Shown: positions 8,311 through 15,778 of the stretch, one piece after another | How positions within the stretch are numbered: position 1 is the first letter of the stretch | How the letters are laid out: the number at the start of each line of letters is the position of its first letter | Source: Lachnospiraceae bacterium | GTDB taxonomy: Bacteria; Bacillota; Clostridia; Lachnospirales; Lachnospiraceae | Length of the DNA stretch: 26,484 nt | Direction: 5' to 3' | Assembly: GCA_009787745.1 (NCBI GenBank) | Contig: WQST01000009.1 | Span: 1 to 26,484, forward strand | The notes under the pieces: model-generated | The model's database searches: none | What the model was told of the DNA's origin: nothing | The model's input: only the letters and a program-made list of their open reading frames with translations | Made by a program: the position numbers and the translations under genes

Positions 8311-9303
8311 TTATTCCGTATATTTTCTTTTTATCTTTCCGATACAATACGCACCATAATAAGCGGCTCCTATTGATGTCCCGTTATCACCTGCTGCCGG
8401 CTGAATAAAGTAATTTTTAAATAAGCCGGTTTTATATAACTTATAATTTGCCACGCTATTAAGCGCAACACCCCCGGCAATACAAATATTATCAGTATTC
8501 GTTTGATTTTTCAGATAAAGAGCACTATGGATAACCGCATCTTCAACAATTTTTTGGGCTGCCCAAGCAAAATTTGCCCTGACATCAAAATCTTCAAGAT
8601 TTTGGGTTTTTGCATAAGCAAAAAGTTCCTTAATCCCATCAAGGCTAAATAAAAAGCTACCTTCTGCGCCATAATCAATAAAGCTTCTGATCTGATTATA
8701 AAGCTTATTAGTCCCATATGGAGCTAACCCCATTGTTTTACCTTCCTCAAATAGGCCAAAGCCAATAATATGGGTAATAATATGGTAAAAAACACCGATA
8801 GAATTTTCGGCAACATCAATCATATTATCAAACAATTTTCTTGAAAGAACTTTGGCGCCATGCGATTTGATTTTGGTGATTTCATTTTTATTTCCATGCC
8901 AAAGAGAAGTAGAATCATTCATTCCTTTTTCATCAGCAAAACCGGCACCATCCAAGATAAGTACTGCGCTTTCTTCAAATGTTGAGGGAAAAAACGCACT
9001 TGCCGCGTGTGATAAATGATGACCAATAAAATGAATTTGATTTTTATATTTATACCGCGCATAATAATATTGTTCCAATGAATTGTTGGCCACCACACAA
9101 TCAGGGATAACATCGTCTAATCGGGCGACTTTTGTGCAATAATTAATTGCCGGCATTTTCATGAGTGCCTGTCCCATCCCCTCAAAGAAGCTGTGCTTTT
9201 TCCGCAATATTCTTTCGTCCTCAATGAAGCTGAGAACTTGATCATTTTCTATTATGCATGTTGAAAAGTCATGACCAGAGCCACCAAACCCAACACTAAT
9301 CAT
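8311..9303 (-). CDS. NodU/CmcH carbamoyltransferase, N-terminal half only (second copy)
   Basis: A 330-residue protein equivalent to the Kae1-like N-terminal domain of NodU/CmcH/TobZ carbamoyltransferases. GHHLSHAASAF supplies the metal ligands His95 and His99, GLFEEGKTMGLAPYG is conserved, and PAAGDNGTSIG gives the third ligand Asp306. The YrdC-like C-terminal domain, which makes carbamoyl-adenylate in full-length enzymes, is missing from this reading frame and from the DNA after it. Its start overlaps the stop of the C-half gene as ATGA, so the two are coupled. It is a paralogue of the N-half encoded at 9943-10980, and the last 50 or so residues are almost identical between them. It probably pairs with the single C-half to carbamoylate a second hydroxyl, or it could be a non-catalytic partner. 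Confidence 0.85.
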   Translation of the reverse strand: MISVGFGGSGHDFSTCIIENDQVLSFIEDERILRKKHSFFEGMGQALMKMPAINYCTKVARLDDVIPDCVVANNSLEQYYYARYKYKNQIHFIGHHLSHAASAFFPSTFEESAVLILDGAGFADEKGMNDSTSLWHGNKNEITKIKSHGAKVLSRKLFDNMIDVAENSIGVFYHIITHIIGFGLFEEGKTMGLAPYGTNKLYNQIRSFIDYGAEGSFLFSLDGIKELFAYAKTQNLEDFDVRANFAWAAQKIVEDAVIHSALYLKNQTNTDNICIAGGVALNSVANYKLYKTGLFKNYFIQPAAGDNGTSIGAAYYGAYCIGKIKRKYTE

Positions 9304-9941
9304 ACCGTTACCCCCTTTTTATGAATCACATAGTTATGGATATATAATTCATCAAAATTAGTGCCTAAGAAACAGCGAATTGCATCTGCGGGAGTTTCGA
9401 CAATCGGCTCGCCTTTTACATTAAAAGATGTATTGAGAACAATGGGAATACCAGTAATATCATAAAAACTTTCAATTAATTGATAATATCGGGGTGCTAA
9501 TTCTTTGATTACTGTTTGTAACCTGCCCGTCCCGTCAACATGAGTAACCGATGGAATTATGTCCCGCTTTTTCGGCCAAATATCTGCAACCATCAGCATA
9601 TATGGCGAAGGAATATCCAAGTCAAAATAATCATTTTGATGTTCCCATAATACCGAAGGGGCAAAAGGGCGAAAAGATTCTCTGAATTTGACCCGGTGAT
9701 TTACAATATCTTTCATTTCTTTTCGTCTCGGGTCAGCTAATAAACTTCTATGCCCTAATGCTCTTGGACCGCACTCAGACCCTGATTGAAACCACCCGAT
9801 AATATTTCCTCCGGCAATGGAATCAGCAGCTTCTTTAAATATATCTTTGCTGACATAGTGTATAATCATATCCTCATACTGCAAGATATCATTCATAATT
9901 TCTTCGTCCGAATATACTTTTCCTAAATATGGGCTAAACAT
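9300..9941 (-). CDS. NodU/CmcH carbamoyltransferase, C-terminal half only
   Basis: A 213-residue protein corresponding to the C-terminal (YrdC-like) domain of O-carbamoyltransferases, which uses carbamoyl phosphate and ATP to form carbamoyl-adenylate. Visible family motifs are GPRALGHRS (58-66), FRPFAPSVL, HVDGTGRLQTV (134-144) and LNTSFNVKGEPIVETP. In full-length enzymes the N-half runs straight into a PYLGPSYSDEEI-like linker; here that point is the start of this protein (FSPYLGKVYSDEEI). The start codon has its own AGGAGG, located in the last codons of the upstream N-half gene, with only one base between that gene's stop and this ATG. The gene therefore looks purposely separate, not like a frameshift product. 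Confidence 0.87.
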   Translation of the reverse strand: MFSPYLGKVYSDEEIMNDILQYEDMIIHYVSKDIFKEAADSIAGGNIIGWFQSGSECGPRALGHRSLLADPRRKEMKDIVNHRVKFRESFRPFAPSVLWEHQNDYFDLDIPSPYMLMVADIWPKKRDIIPSVTHVDGTGRLQTVIKELAPRYYQLIESFYDITGIPIVLNTSFNVKGEPIVETPADAIRCFLGTNFDELYIHNYVIHKKGVTV

Positions 9942-9942
9942 A

Positions 9943-10980
9943 TTAGCTTCCTCCTTTTATTTGTCGATCTTGGTTCATAATTACATGCCATCCATAATAT
10001 GCCGCTCCGATAGACGTCCCGTTATCACCTGCGGCCGGTTGAATAAAATAGTTTTTAAACAAGCCTGCTTTATAAAGTTTATAATTTGCAACGCTATTAA
10101 GTATGACCCCGCCGGCCAAGCAAATATTTTCCGAACGGGTCAGTTCTCTAAGATACTCCGCAACATGGATTAGCGCTTTTTCGGTAATAAACTGAGCTGC
10201 ATATGCGATATCCGCTCTATAGCTAAACTGCTTTTCTTGATCCTTTTCTTTTTCCCATATTTTTCTGAATTGATATAAATAATTTAATCCTGCTAAAGAA
10301 AATTTGAATATACCGCCATTTTCAAGAGTTATGTACTCCATCAGTTCTTTCAAATAACGAGAGGTTCCGTATGGTGCTAATCCCATTGTTTTGCCTTCTT
10401 CATGGAATGTAAAACCGCTGGCATATGTCGCCGCGCCATAGAAACCGCCCAGCGAATTTATTACGGGATCAATTTTGTTTTCAAATTGTTTTGCTTTTAA
10501 CCGAATTCCTTTTTGAACTTTCAATAGGTTGATTTCTTTTCCGCAACCAACTCCCAAGGAGCAAACCTCGATTTTATTTTCTCCATCTTCATGTGTGAAC
10601 TCATTTCCGCCGCCATCTATGGTAAGAATAGCTGCTTCATCAAATGAGGAAGGATAAAATGCGCTGCTTGAATGAGCCAGGTGATGATTAATTGATTTAA
10701 ATTCTGTCACTGATTTTTTAATTCTTTTGCAATAAAAAGAAGATAAAATATCATTTCCAACCACTAAATCAATATCTTTGAACGTAAGCTCATTGTCTTC
10801 AAGGCAAATATCTGCGGCGTTGTAATACATTAGTTCCGTCATGCCGGGATAATATGCGTGTTTTTTTCTTACAATGCGTTCATCTTCCAGGTAATATTTC
10901 AGATTACCATCTTGAATAAGACAACTTGAAAAATCATGTATTGAACCGCCGACACCAATTATATTTTTATGTTCTTTCAT
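9943..10980 (-). CDS. NodU/CmcH carbamoyltransferase, N-terminal half only (first copy)
   Basis: A 345-residue Kae1-like carbamoyltransferase domain. The metal ligands are His99 and His103 in NHHLAHSSSAF and Asp319 in PAAGDNGTSIG. FHEEGKTMGLAPYG and GGVILNSVAN are also present. It ends with MNQDRQIKGGS, just past the domain, and the C-terminal catalytic half follows as its own gene one base later. Together the two give about the usual 550-560 residues of TobZ-type enzymes. A second N-half follows the C-half, so the operon carries two acceptor-binding halves and one activating half. The start ATG at 10980 follows AAGGA at about 11 nt, with only 7 bp separating it from the adenylating-enzyme gene. 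Confidence 0.87.
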   Translation of the reverse strand: MKEHKNIIGVGGSIHDFSSCLIQDGNLKYYLEDERIVRKKHAYYPGMTELMYYNAADICLEDNELTFKDIDLVVGNDILSSFYCKRIKKSVTEFKSINHHLAHSSSAFYPSSFDEAAILTIDGGGNEFTHEDGENKIEVCSLGVGCGKEINLLKVQKGIRLKAKQFENKIDPVINSLGGFYGAATYASGFTFHEEGKTMGLAPYGTSRYLKELMEYITLENGGIFKFSLAGLNYLYQFRKIWEKEKDQEKQFSYRADIAYAAQFITEKALIHVAEYLRELTRSENICLAGGVILNSVANYKLYKAGLFKNYFIQPAAGDNGTSIGAAYYGWHVIMNQDRQIKGGS

Positions 10981-10987
10981 AAAATAA

Positions 10988-12427
10988 TTATTCCTTCACG
11001 TTACTTGGTAATAAAGAAATTTTGTTTTTGATTAATTTTCCCGATATATTTCGCGGGATTTCTGCTACTCTTTTTATTTTCACCGGAACTTTATAGTGCA
11101 TAAGGTTATGTTTGCACTTTGTAATGATATCTTCTATTTTTAGCGAATCACTGCACTGCACCAAGGCATACACAAGTTCGGAGCCGGAGCGGTGATGCCC
11201 CGCAAAGACGGCTACATCTTTAACGCCGTTAATGGTTTTGATAAAACATTCTACTTCTGTCGGATTAACTTTTTTTCCGAATACATTGATCAAATTATTT
11301 TTTCGGCCTTGGACTAAAATCCGGCCGGCCGAATCTTCATGGCCAACATCACCTGTCGAGTGCCATATCCCCTCTTCTAAGAAAGGCTTTTCAATTAATC
11401 CTTTTTCATTTAAATATCCAAACATTTGGGACGGATTGGAAACTTGAATATATTGGTATTCCTCGTCTGCTTTTAGCCGTATTTTCGTATAAGCCAACGG
11501 TTTCCCTACATTTCCTGTCTCGTATATCCCCTCAATTCTTTCAATACACATCTCGCCGGTTTCTGTAGAGCCATAAGAAGCAAAAACATTTTTGTTAAAT
11601 CTTTGATAAAAATTCCCGGCAACCGACTTCTCAAGCGGAGAACCTGCTGTATAAATGTATCGGGGAATGAAAATTTCTTTTGAAATCTTTGCTTCACTTA
11701 AGAGTTCTACAATATTGGAAGTCGCAGTGAATAAATCTATTGCTTTTTCATGAAATAAATTGATAATTGTTCTTGGATTTACGCTACTGCTTAAATACAA
11801 CATACTTGATGACAGAAATGCTTGTAAGAATGCCGTACCAAACCCATAAGCATGATTTAGCGCCAGCGGACAATAAATGCTGGCCGGTCGACATTCTACC
11901 GTCTTGGCATGATTCACCGGTTCCGCAATACAGCCATATTCGTCTCGTACACAAATTTTTACTGTTCCGGTTGTTCCTGAAGTTGGCTGACATATCATGC
12001 CGCTTAATTCTTTTAACGGTTTTGTTTCATTTTTTATTAAGTAAAGATAACCTTCATAATCTGAAAAAGTTAGCGGCTGATGAGTGGAAAAGGAATCTTT
12101 CCATCTATCTTGATCAGATATGACACAAAGAAAATCACCTTGATTATCCAACAAGTTCAACTCATATAATGTTATTTGACCTGGTAACAGTACCGGAACT
12201 GCATTTATTCTTAGTAATGAAAAGAAGGATATAATGAAAAACACCGGGGAAAGACAGGATAAAACTACTCGATCGGAATTTTTAACGCCAAAATCATAAA
12301 TTTGTCGGCTGAGGGACTCTATCGCTTTTTTCAGCCCGCTTTCATCCATTAATAATTTTCTGTCTACATCATAAATGCTTCCGTAGAATTTTTCTAATAA
12401 TGTATGATAGGTTATTTTATGAATCAT
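10988..12427 (-). CDS. ANL-family adenylating enzyme (free-standing acyl/aryl/aminoacyl-ACP ligase)
   Basis: An AMP-forming ligase of 479 residues from the ATG at 12427. The P-loop-like TSGTTGTVK is at 149-157, YGSTETG at 285-291, STGD with the ribose-binding Asp360, GRILVQGRKNNLINVFG at the hinge, and NISGK with the C-terminal catalytic lysine at about 464. It would activate a carboxylic acid with ATP and load it on the carrier protein of this operon. With the GriI/GriH-like pair downstream, aminohydroxybenzoate is one candidate substrate; an amino acid is another. An in-frame ATG at 12454 has no ribosome site, while AGGTGA lies 7 nt before 12427, so I take the shorter form. It is the first enzyme gene of the operon, 63 bp after loaP. 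Confidence 0.87.
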   Translation of the reverse strand: MIHKITYHTLLEKFYGSIYDVDRKLLMDESGLKKAIESLSRQIYDFGVKNSDRVVLSCLSPVFFIISFFSLLRINAVPVLLPGQITLYELNLLDNQGDFLCVISDQDRWKDSFSTHQPLTFSDYEGYLYLIKNETKPLKELSGMICQPTSGTTGTVKICVRDEYGCIAEPVNHAKTVECRPASIYCPLALNHAYGFGTAFLQAFLSSSMLYLSSSVNPRTIINLFHEKAIDLFTATSNIVELLSEAKISKEIFIPRYIYTAGSPLEKSVAGNFYQRFNKNVFASYGSTETGEMCIERIEGIYETGNVGKPLAYTKIRLKADEEYQYIQVSNPSQMFGYLNEKGLIEKPFLEEGIWHSTGDVGHEDSAGRILVQGRKNNLINVFGKKVNPTEVECFIKTINGVKDVAVFAGHHRSGSELVYALVQCSDSLKIEDIITKCKHNLMHYKVPVKIKRVAEIPRNISGKLIKNKISLLPSNVKE

Positions 12428-12490
12428 TAACAAATCACCTCTTTGATTGTTCATACATTTTTAAGCGCGTCCTTTGCCGGGGGGATTTTA

Positions 12491-13036
12491 CTAACCATTA
12501 ACCTTCTCTATTATCTCAAGTCCAACGGAAACCGAAATCATTGTCCCAAATATTGGAGCGCCGATAAGTGCTTCCTGCCGCCCTTTATTTATCCGCTGTA
12601 TCATGCCTTCATTGCCGGCCAAAGCTCCCGAGATAATCTTTACCGAATCTCCTTCTTTAAAACCCTGCGAAATATCTATTTTTTTATTCACACCCAAAAT
12701 CCTGCTAAGCGCAATACGCTCCTCATCCCGCATAGCTATGTCAGCCTTATTCTCATAACATAAAAATCTATAGGCTTCCTTTTGTTTATATATGATAGGG
12801 TAAGTATAATCAATGAACTCAAGCGCCGGCTTATCCGACTCGATAAAGACGTAGCCCGGAAAACATATTTTCTGAAAGTGAGATTTTTTGCCCTGCCGCC
12901 TGAATATACAGACCTTTTGTGGGACGAAGGGGCTAAAGCTGCCGTTGCCCGGTTCTTTTTTTAACCGCTCAGCCACTCTTATTTCAGCTCCGGTCCGAAC
13001 AAACAGGACGTACCAATAAACATTTTGTTCCGGCAT
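12491..13036 (-). CDS. loaP: LoaP-type NusG-paralogue transcription antiterminator
   Basis: A 181-residue NusG paralogue. It has an NGN domain starting with YWYVLFVRTGAE and containing CFPGYVFIE, and a C-terminal KOW domain (FKEGDSVKIISGALAGNEGMIQ). LoaP proteins ride on RNA polymerase and allow it to read through terminators inside long biosynthetic operons in Bacillota; they usually sit directly upstream of the operon they serve. That is the position here, at the head of at least 13 genes. The frame opens two codons earlier with GTG at 13042, but AAGGTG is placed correctly for the ATG at 13036. Housekeeping NusG is unlikely: no secE or ribosomal protein genes are near, and NusG does not normally live in such clusters. 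Confidence 0.86.
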   Translation of the reverse strand: MPEQNVYWYVLFVRTGAEIRVAERLKKEPGNGSFSPFVPQKVCIFRRQGKKSHFQKICFPGYVFIESDKPALEFIDYTYPIIYKQKEAYRFLCYENKADIAMRDEERIALSRILGVNKKIDISQGFKEGDSVKIISGALAGNEGMIQRINKGRQEALIGAPIFGTMISVSVGLEIIEKVNG

Positions 13037-13268
13037 AGGCACACCTTCTCCCTTTCACCTCGGCATCTCTTTTTGAGGAAAGATATCCATCGGTTAGCTA
13101 TAGATTTTATGTTCCTCTCTACATTAAACTTTAAGCTCTGCTTTTAGAAGTGTATAAGAGTGCTTTTAACTATTTTATAAATAAATCTTCTTACGAAAAT
13201 TATTTATAAACTTGGAGGTCTTTCGTTTTTATTTCTTTCTTCAAGTGCTGAAGTTATTGCTTAAAATG
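13037..13268 (-). other. Long 5' leader of the loaP operon
   Basis: About 220 nt separate the predicted transcription start (near 13262) from the loaP ATG. The leader holds no credible ORF. It contains several inverted repeats: a short CTTCA/TGAAG hairpin near 13240-13255, an AT-rich pair of TTTATAAATAA-type arms at about 13172-13213, and GAGGAA/TTCCTC arms at about 13072-13117 shortly before the start codon. LoaP proteins are known to recognise an RNA hairpin in the leader of the operon they control, so one of these may be its loading site. I could not identify which. Confidence 0.4.
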
Positions 13269-13331
13269 ATTTTAATAGATATAATTACGAATTTCAATAT
13301 GTGAATGATAACTGGTTAGTTTCTGTGATAT
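13269..13331 (-). promoter_or_regulatory. Promoter of the loaP/biosynthetic operon with upstream activator element
   Basis: A good vegetative promoter reads TTGAAA (13297-13292), 17 nt, TAAAAT (13274-13269). Six bases upstream of the -35 lies a 28-bp element (13304-13331) that starts ATATCACA and ends CCAGTTATCATT. It matches the element upstream of the 512-residue protein gene at 23 of 28 positions, with the same spacing to the promoter. The C of CAGTT is exactly 40 nt before the first base of the -10. Perfect 9-bp inverted arms, ATTACGAAT, bracket the element and the -35 (13284-13292 and 13330-13338). The layout suggests a directly contacting activator. CAGTTATC resembles the core of AgrA/LytTR-type boxes, but that assignment is a guess. 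Confidence 0.7.
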
Positions 13332-13392
13332 TCGTAATCATAAAATGAATCATAGGTTCATATAAGCAACAATTTTTAAGTTATAAAGCACT

Positions 13393-14931
13393 TCATAATT
13401 TACTTTTTAGTATCTTTAGTAATCGGGTATAAGTATATATTTCTTTATTTTTTATGAGTTTTACCAGGCAAACTATTTTTTCATTGAAATCCACTATTTC
13501 CTTTATTCTATTTTTAAGTATCAAATTCATCATTTTTGCTGACAGATTAACAATTTCGTCAATATTCAATCTTATTTCCTTCACTTCATTTTCAGCTACT
13601 ACTTGACCGGCAATTAAATATTTTATTCTTTCTTGCATAATTTTTTTATGTTCATAAAATATATATGAAATTAGACTATCATTAAGTAATATATCTATTG
13701 ATTTTTGATCTTTGATATAATCATCGTATAATTTGATTCCATAAACTAAATCTACCGGCTCGGAAAACATCCCTAATCCCATTTTAATATAATCCTCGCC
13801 GGATAAATAATGCTGAATCATATTGTATATTCTCTCTAAATTCATATTGTAACCAACTTTATTCACATAATATTCATATATGTATATATAATCATTATCA
13901 CTAAATTTAAAAGCCTTTTCAAAATCCTTGTATGCAACAGTTAAATAAATTTGCTTACCACCATAAAAATTTATTATATTCAATTCTTTTTTCTCATCAT
14001 CATATCCATAAATCAAATTCTGATGAACATAATTATGACCATTTTTATATGCGTTTGTTTTAGGTATAAAAATTTCCTCTAAAAAAAATTCCAGGTAACG
14101 TCCCTTATTGATATTTATGATTATGTATTCCCAAAGAGAAAACCCATACACCTTAAAAATATCTGTCTGTTCCATTAATATATTAATAAACGGGTTTAAT
14201 GGATAAAAATCATATGATTTATGTGGATATGCGCAATACATGACGGGCTGTGATTGACTGGCTGTCCCCCCGCATAACTGAATAAAATTAGAAAATAACC
14301 AATTATAGAATTGATTACCGCTATATGTTATTTCTAATCCAATATGGTATTTATAATATTCATTTGTATTGATATCACAAGAATATAAGGTTTCCCAAGT
14401 TAATCCATTAGATGAAATATAATAAATAATTTTTTCATTATTAATTTTACTTATTTTCATCCAATTCAACTTTTTATTTCTATATCTTTTTTCTTCAAAA
14501 CTCTGATTTTCATTTGGTTGAGAAGTATAAAATCCAAATCCATAAAATTTGCCCATACTATATATATCTTCAATTGAATCATCTTCATTTTTAAGATTAA
14601 TAAAAATACATATATTGTCCCAAGGCTTTGTTATTAATTGATGCTCTATATTTACTATTATTTCATCATCTTCACTGCATTGTCTAAAAATTTTTACGCT
14701 ACTATTGTTTGAATAAGGATCAATAAGATATATGTCTATTAAATTATCCTTTATTTCGATTGTCGAGCCATCTAAATTTTTTTCCCATTTTTTTTGTCTA
14801 TAATCAGATATTAAAACTGATGCCAATCTATTCCCTGTTGTCAATTCATTATTGATAACAGTTTCTGAAAAAGCATATGTTGGGTATAGTCTAACAAATG
14901 GATTTTTATTAATACACAGAATTTTTTTCAT
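13393..14931 (-). CDS. BtrH/C39-like protein with N-terminal concanavalin-like domain
   Basis: A 512-residue protein of unassigned function. Residues about 45-218 are beta-rich and look like a concanavalin/DUF1349-type domain (KFYGFGFYTSQ, LNWMKISKIN, YYISSNGLTWETLY, WLFSNFIQL). Residues about 225-405 resemble the BtrH N-terminal/C39-like family found beside NRPS and aminoglycoside genes: HQNLIYGYDDEKKEL at 303-317, VAYKDFEKAF at 332-341, and VYGIKLYDDYI near 397-407. BtrH moves an acyl group from a carrier protein to an aminoglycoside, so acyl transfer from the carrier protein here is possible. I see no signal peptide or membrane helix. The gene is visibly more AT-rich than its neighbours and has its own promoter of the shared type. 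The start is supported by AAGGAT 8 nt upstream. Domain calls are from pattern only. Confidence 0.6.
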   Translation of the reverse strand: MKKILCINKNPFVRLYPTYAFSETVINNELTTGNRLASVLISDYRQKKWEKNLDGSTIEIKDNLIDIYLIDPYSNNSSVKIFRQCSEDDEIIVNIEHQLITKPWDNICIFINLKNEDDSIEDIYSMGKFYGFGFYTSQPNENQSFEEKRYRNKKLNWMKISKINNEKIIYYISSNGLTWETLYSCDINTNEYYKYHIGLEITYSGNQFYNWLFSNFIQLCGGTASQSQPVMYCAYPHKSYDFYPLNPFINILMEQTDIFKVYGFSLWEYIIININKGRYLEFFLEEIFIPKTNAYKNGHNYVHQNLIYGYDDEKKELNIINFYGGKQIYLTVAYKDFEKAFKFSDNDYIYIYEYYVNKVGYNMNLERIYNMIQHYLSGEDYIKMGLGMFSEPVDLVYGIKLYDDYIKDQKSIDILLNDSLISYIFYEHKKIMQERIKYLIAGQVVAENEVKEIRLNIDEIVNLSAKMMNLILKNRIKEIVDFNEKIVCLVKLIKNKEIYTYTRLLKILKSKL

Positions 14932-15007
14932 TATTACTTATCCTTATAATTTTATCATTAATTATCCTTGCGCTTAATGTTATTTAATATTTAAACCTTA
15001 GAATCAG

Positions 15008-15070
15008 ACAATAACAGACAAAATCACAATCCTCAATGCTAAAATGATAACTGACAGGTTTTTGTGATAT
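15008..15070 (-). promoter_or_regulatory. Promoter of the BtrH-like gene with the same activator element
   Basis: The element 15043-15070 begins ATATCACA and ends TCAGTTATCATT on the minus strand. Six bases later comes TTGAGG (15036-15031), then 17 nt, then TATTGT (15013-15008). The architecture is base-for-base the same as at the loaP promoter, including 40 nt from the C of CAGTT to the -10. The core promoter is weaker than that of loaP, so it probably depends more on the activator. The expected 5' leader is about 70 nt. Confidence 0.68.
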
Positions 15071-15087
15071 TTGTTAAGCAAATTCCT

Positions 15088-15152
15088 ATATCACTGCCAG
15101 TTATCACAGTTTGTGTTTAATTATCACCGAAATCTTGCTTTTCGTTTATAAT
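15088..15152 (+). promoter_or_regulatory. Promoter of agrB with two CAGTT boxes
   Basis: TATAAT at 15147-15152 is a perfect -10, but the position 17 nt upstream reads TCACCG, a very poor -35, as expected for an activator-dependent promoter. A CAGTTTGTGTT box starts at 15107, exactly 40 nt before the -10, the same distance as in the two leftward promoters. A second, better-conserved copy (ATATCACTGCCAGTTATCA, 15088-15106) lies directly upstream. This copy is also the inverted partner of the element at 15043-15070, so the divergent region forms a large dyad. Confidence 0.6.
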
Positions 15153-15202
15153 GTTTTAAAATAAATAAAAGCATTATATCCAATATTGTAGAAAGGATAC
15201 TC

Positions 15203-15778
15203 ATGATCGCAAAACTCTCATCATCAGCCGCTACATATTTTGCTGACAAAAGCATTTACAAACGTGATGATATTGATATTTACAAATACGGTTTTGAGCT
15301 ATTGATTTCTACAATCCTTAACATCGTCGGTATTATAATTATTTCTGTTTGTTTTAATCTTTTTTTCGAAGGGACATTGTTCCTAATATCGGTTATCTTA
15401 TTAAGGGTAACTGCCGGAGGATATCACGCAAATTCCCATTGGGCGTGCTTTCTGGCAAATAATATGACTTACTTAGCATTCGCTCTTCTTTTAAAATACG
15501 TGCTTTTTGACTATCTAATTTACTACTCCATTATTTCCGTATTAGTATCAACAGCTGTTATTTGGTTTTTATCACCTGTCGAAGCTAAAAATAAACCTCT
15601 CAGCAAAAATAAGAAAATTAAAGTTAGAAAAATAAGTCTTATTATTTCTCTGATTAACATCATTCTTGTATTATTTTTTTCCTTAATAATAAAGCAATCC
15701 CATAATTATATTGCTTACTACATTTCCGGTATGCTTGCTGTTAGTTTATCTTTAATTGCAGCAAAGATATTTTATTGA
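15203..15778 (+). CDS. agrB: AgrB-type membrane peptidase (accessory gene regulator B family)
   Basis: A 191-residue protein with five or six hydrophobic segments. The AgrB catalytic region LRVTAGGYHANSHWACF carries Arg68, His75 and Cys82, the same 7-residue His-Cys spacing as the staphylococcal enzyme. AgrB proteins cut AgrD precursors and cyclise them into thiolactone or lactone signal peptides. No AgrD-like ORF is found directly downstream, where the next gene is convergent and overlaps by 7 bp, nor in the 271 bp upstream. No histidine kinase or response regulator is in the window. AAAGGA precedes the ATG. It may serve an AgrD encoded elsewhere, or process another peptide. Its promoter carries the same box as the biosynthetic operon, which ties it to the cluster. 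Confidence 0.85.
   Translation: MIAKLSSSAATYFADKSIYKRDDIDIYKYGFELLISTILNIVGIIIISVCFNLFFEGTLFLISVILLRVTAGGYHANSHWACFLANNMTYLAFALLLKYVLFDYLIYYSIISVLVSTAVIWFLSPVEAKNKPLSKNKKIKVRKISLIISLINIILVLFFSLIIKQSHNYIAYYISGMLAVSLSLIAAKIFY

Noticed and set aside
9300..10980. Frameshifted full-length carbamoyltransferase
   Set aside because: The N-half ends with its own TAA, the C-half has a strong AGGAGG and ATG placed correctly, the cut lies in the interdomain linker, and a second free-standing N-half follows. This fits a real split better than an error or pseudogene.
15043..15115. Firm assignment of the CAGTT elements as AgrA-binding sites
   Set aside because: AgrA/LytTR sites are usually two 9-bp repeats with a 12-bp spacer. 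The second repeat at that distance is not convincing here, so only a shared activator element is claimed.
15152..15202. AgrD precursor just upstream of agrB
   Set aside because: No ATG with a ribosome site and no ORF of 35 codons or more in this stretch on the plus strand.
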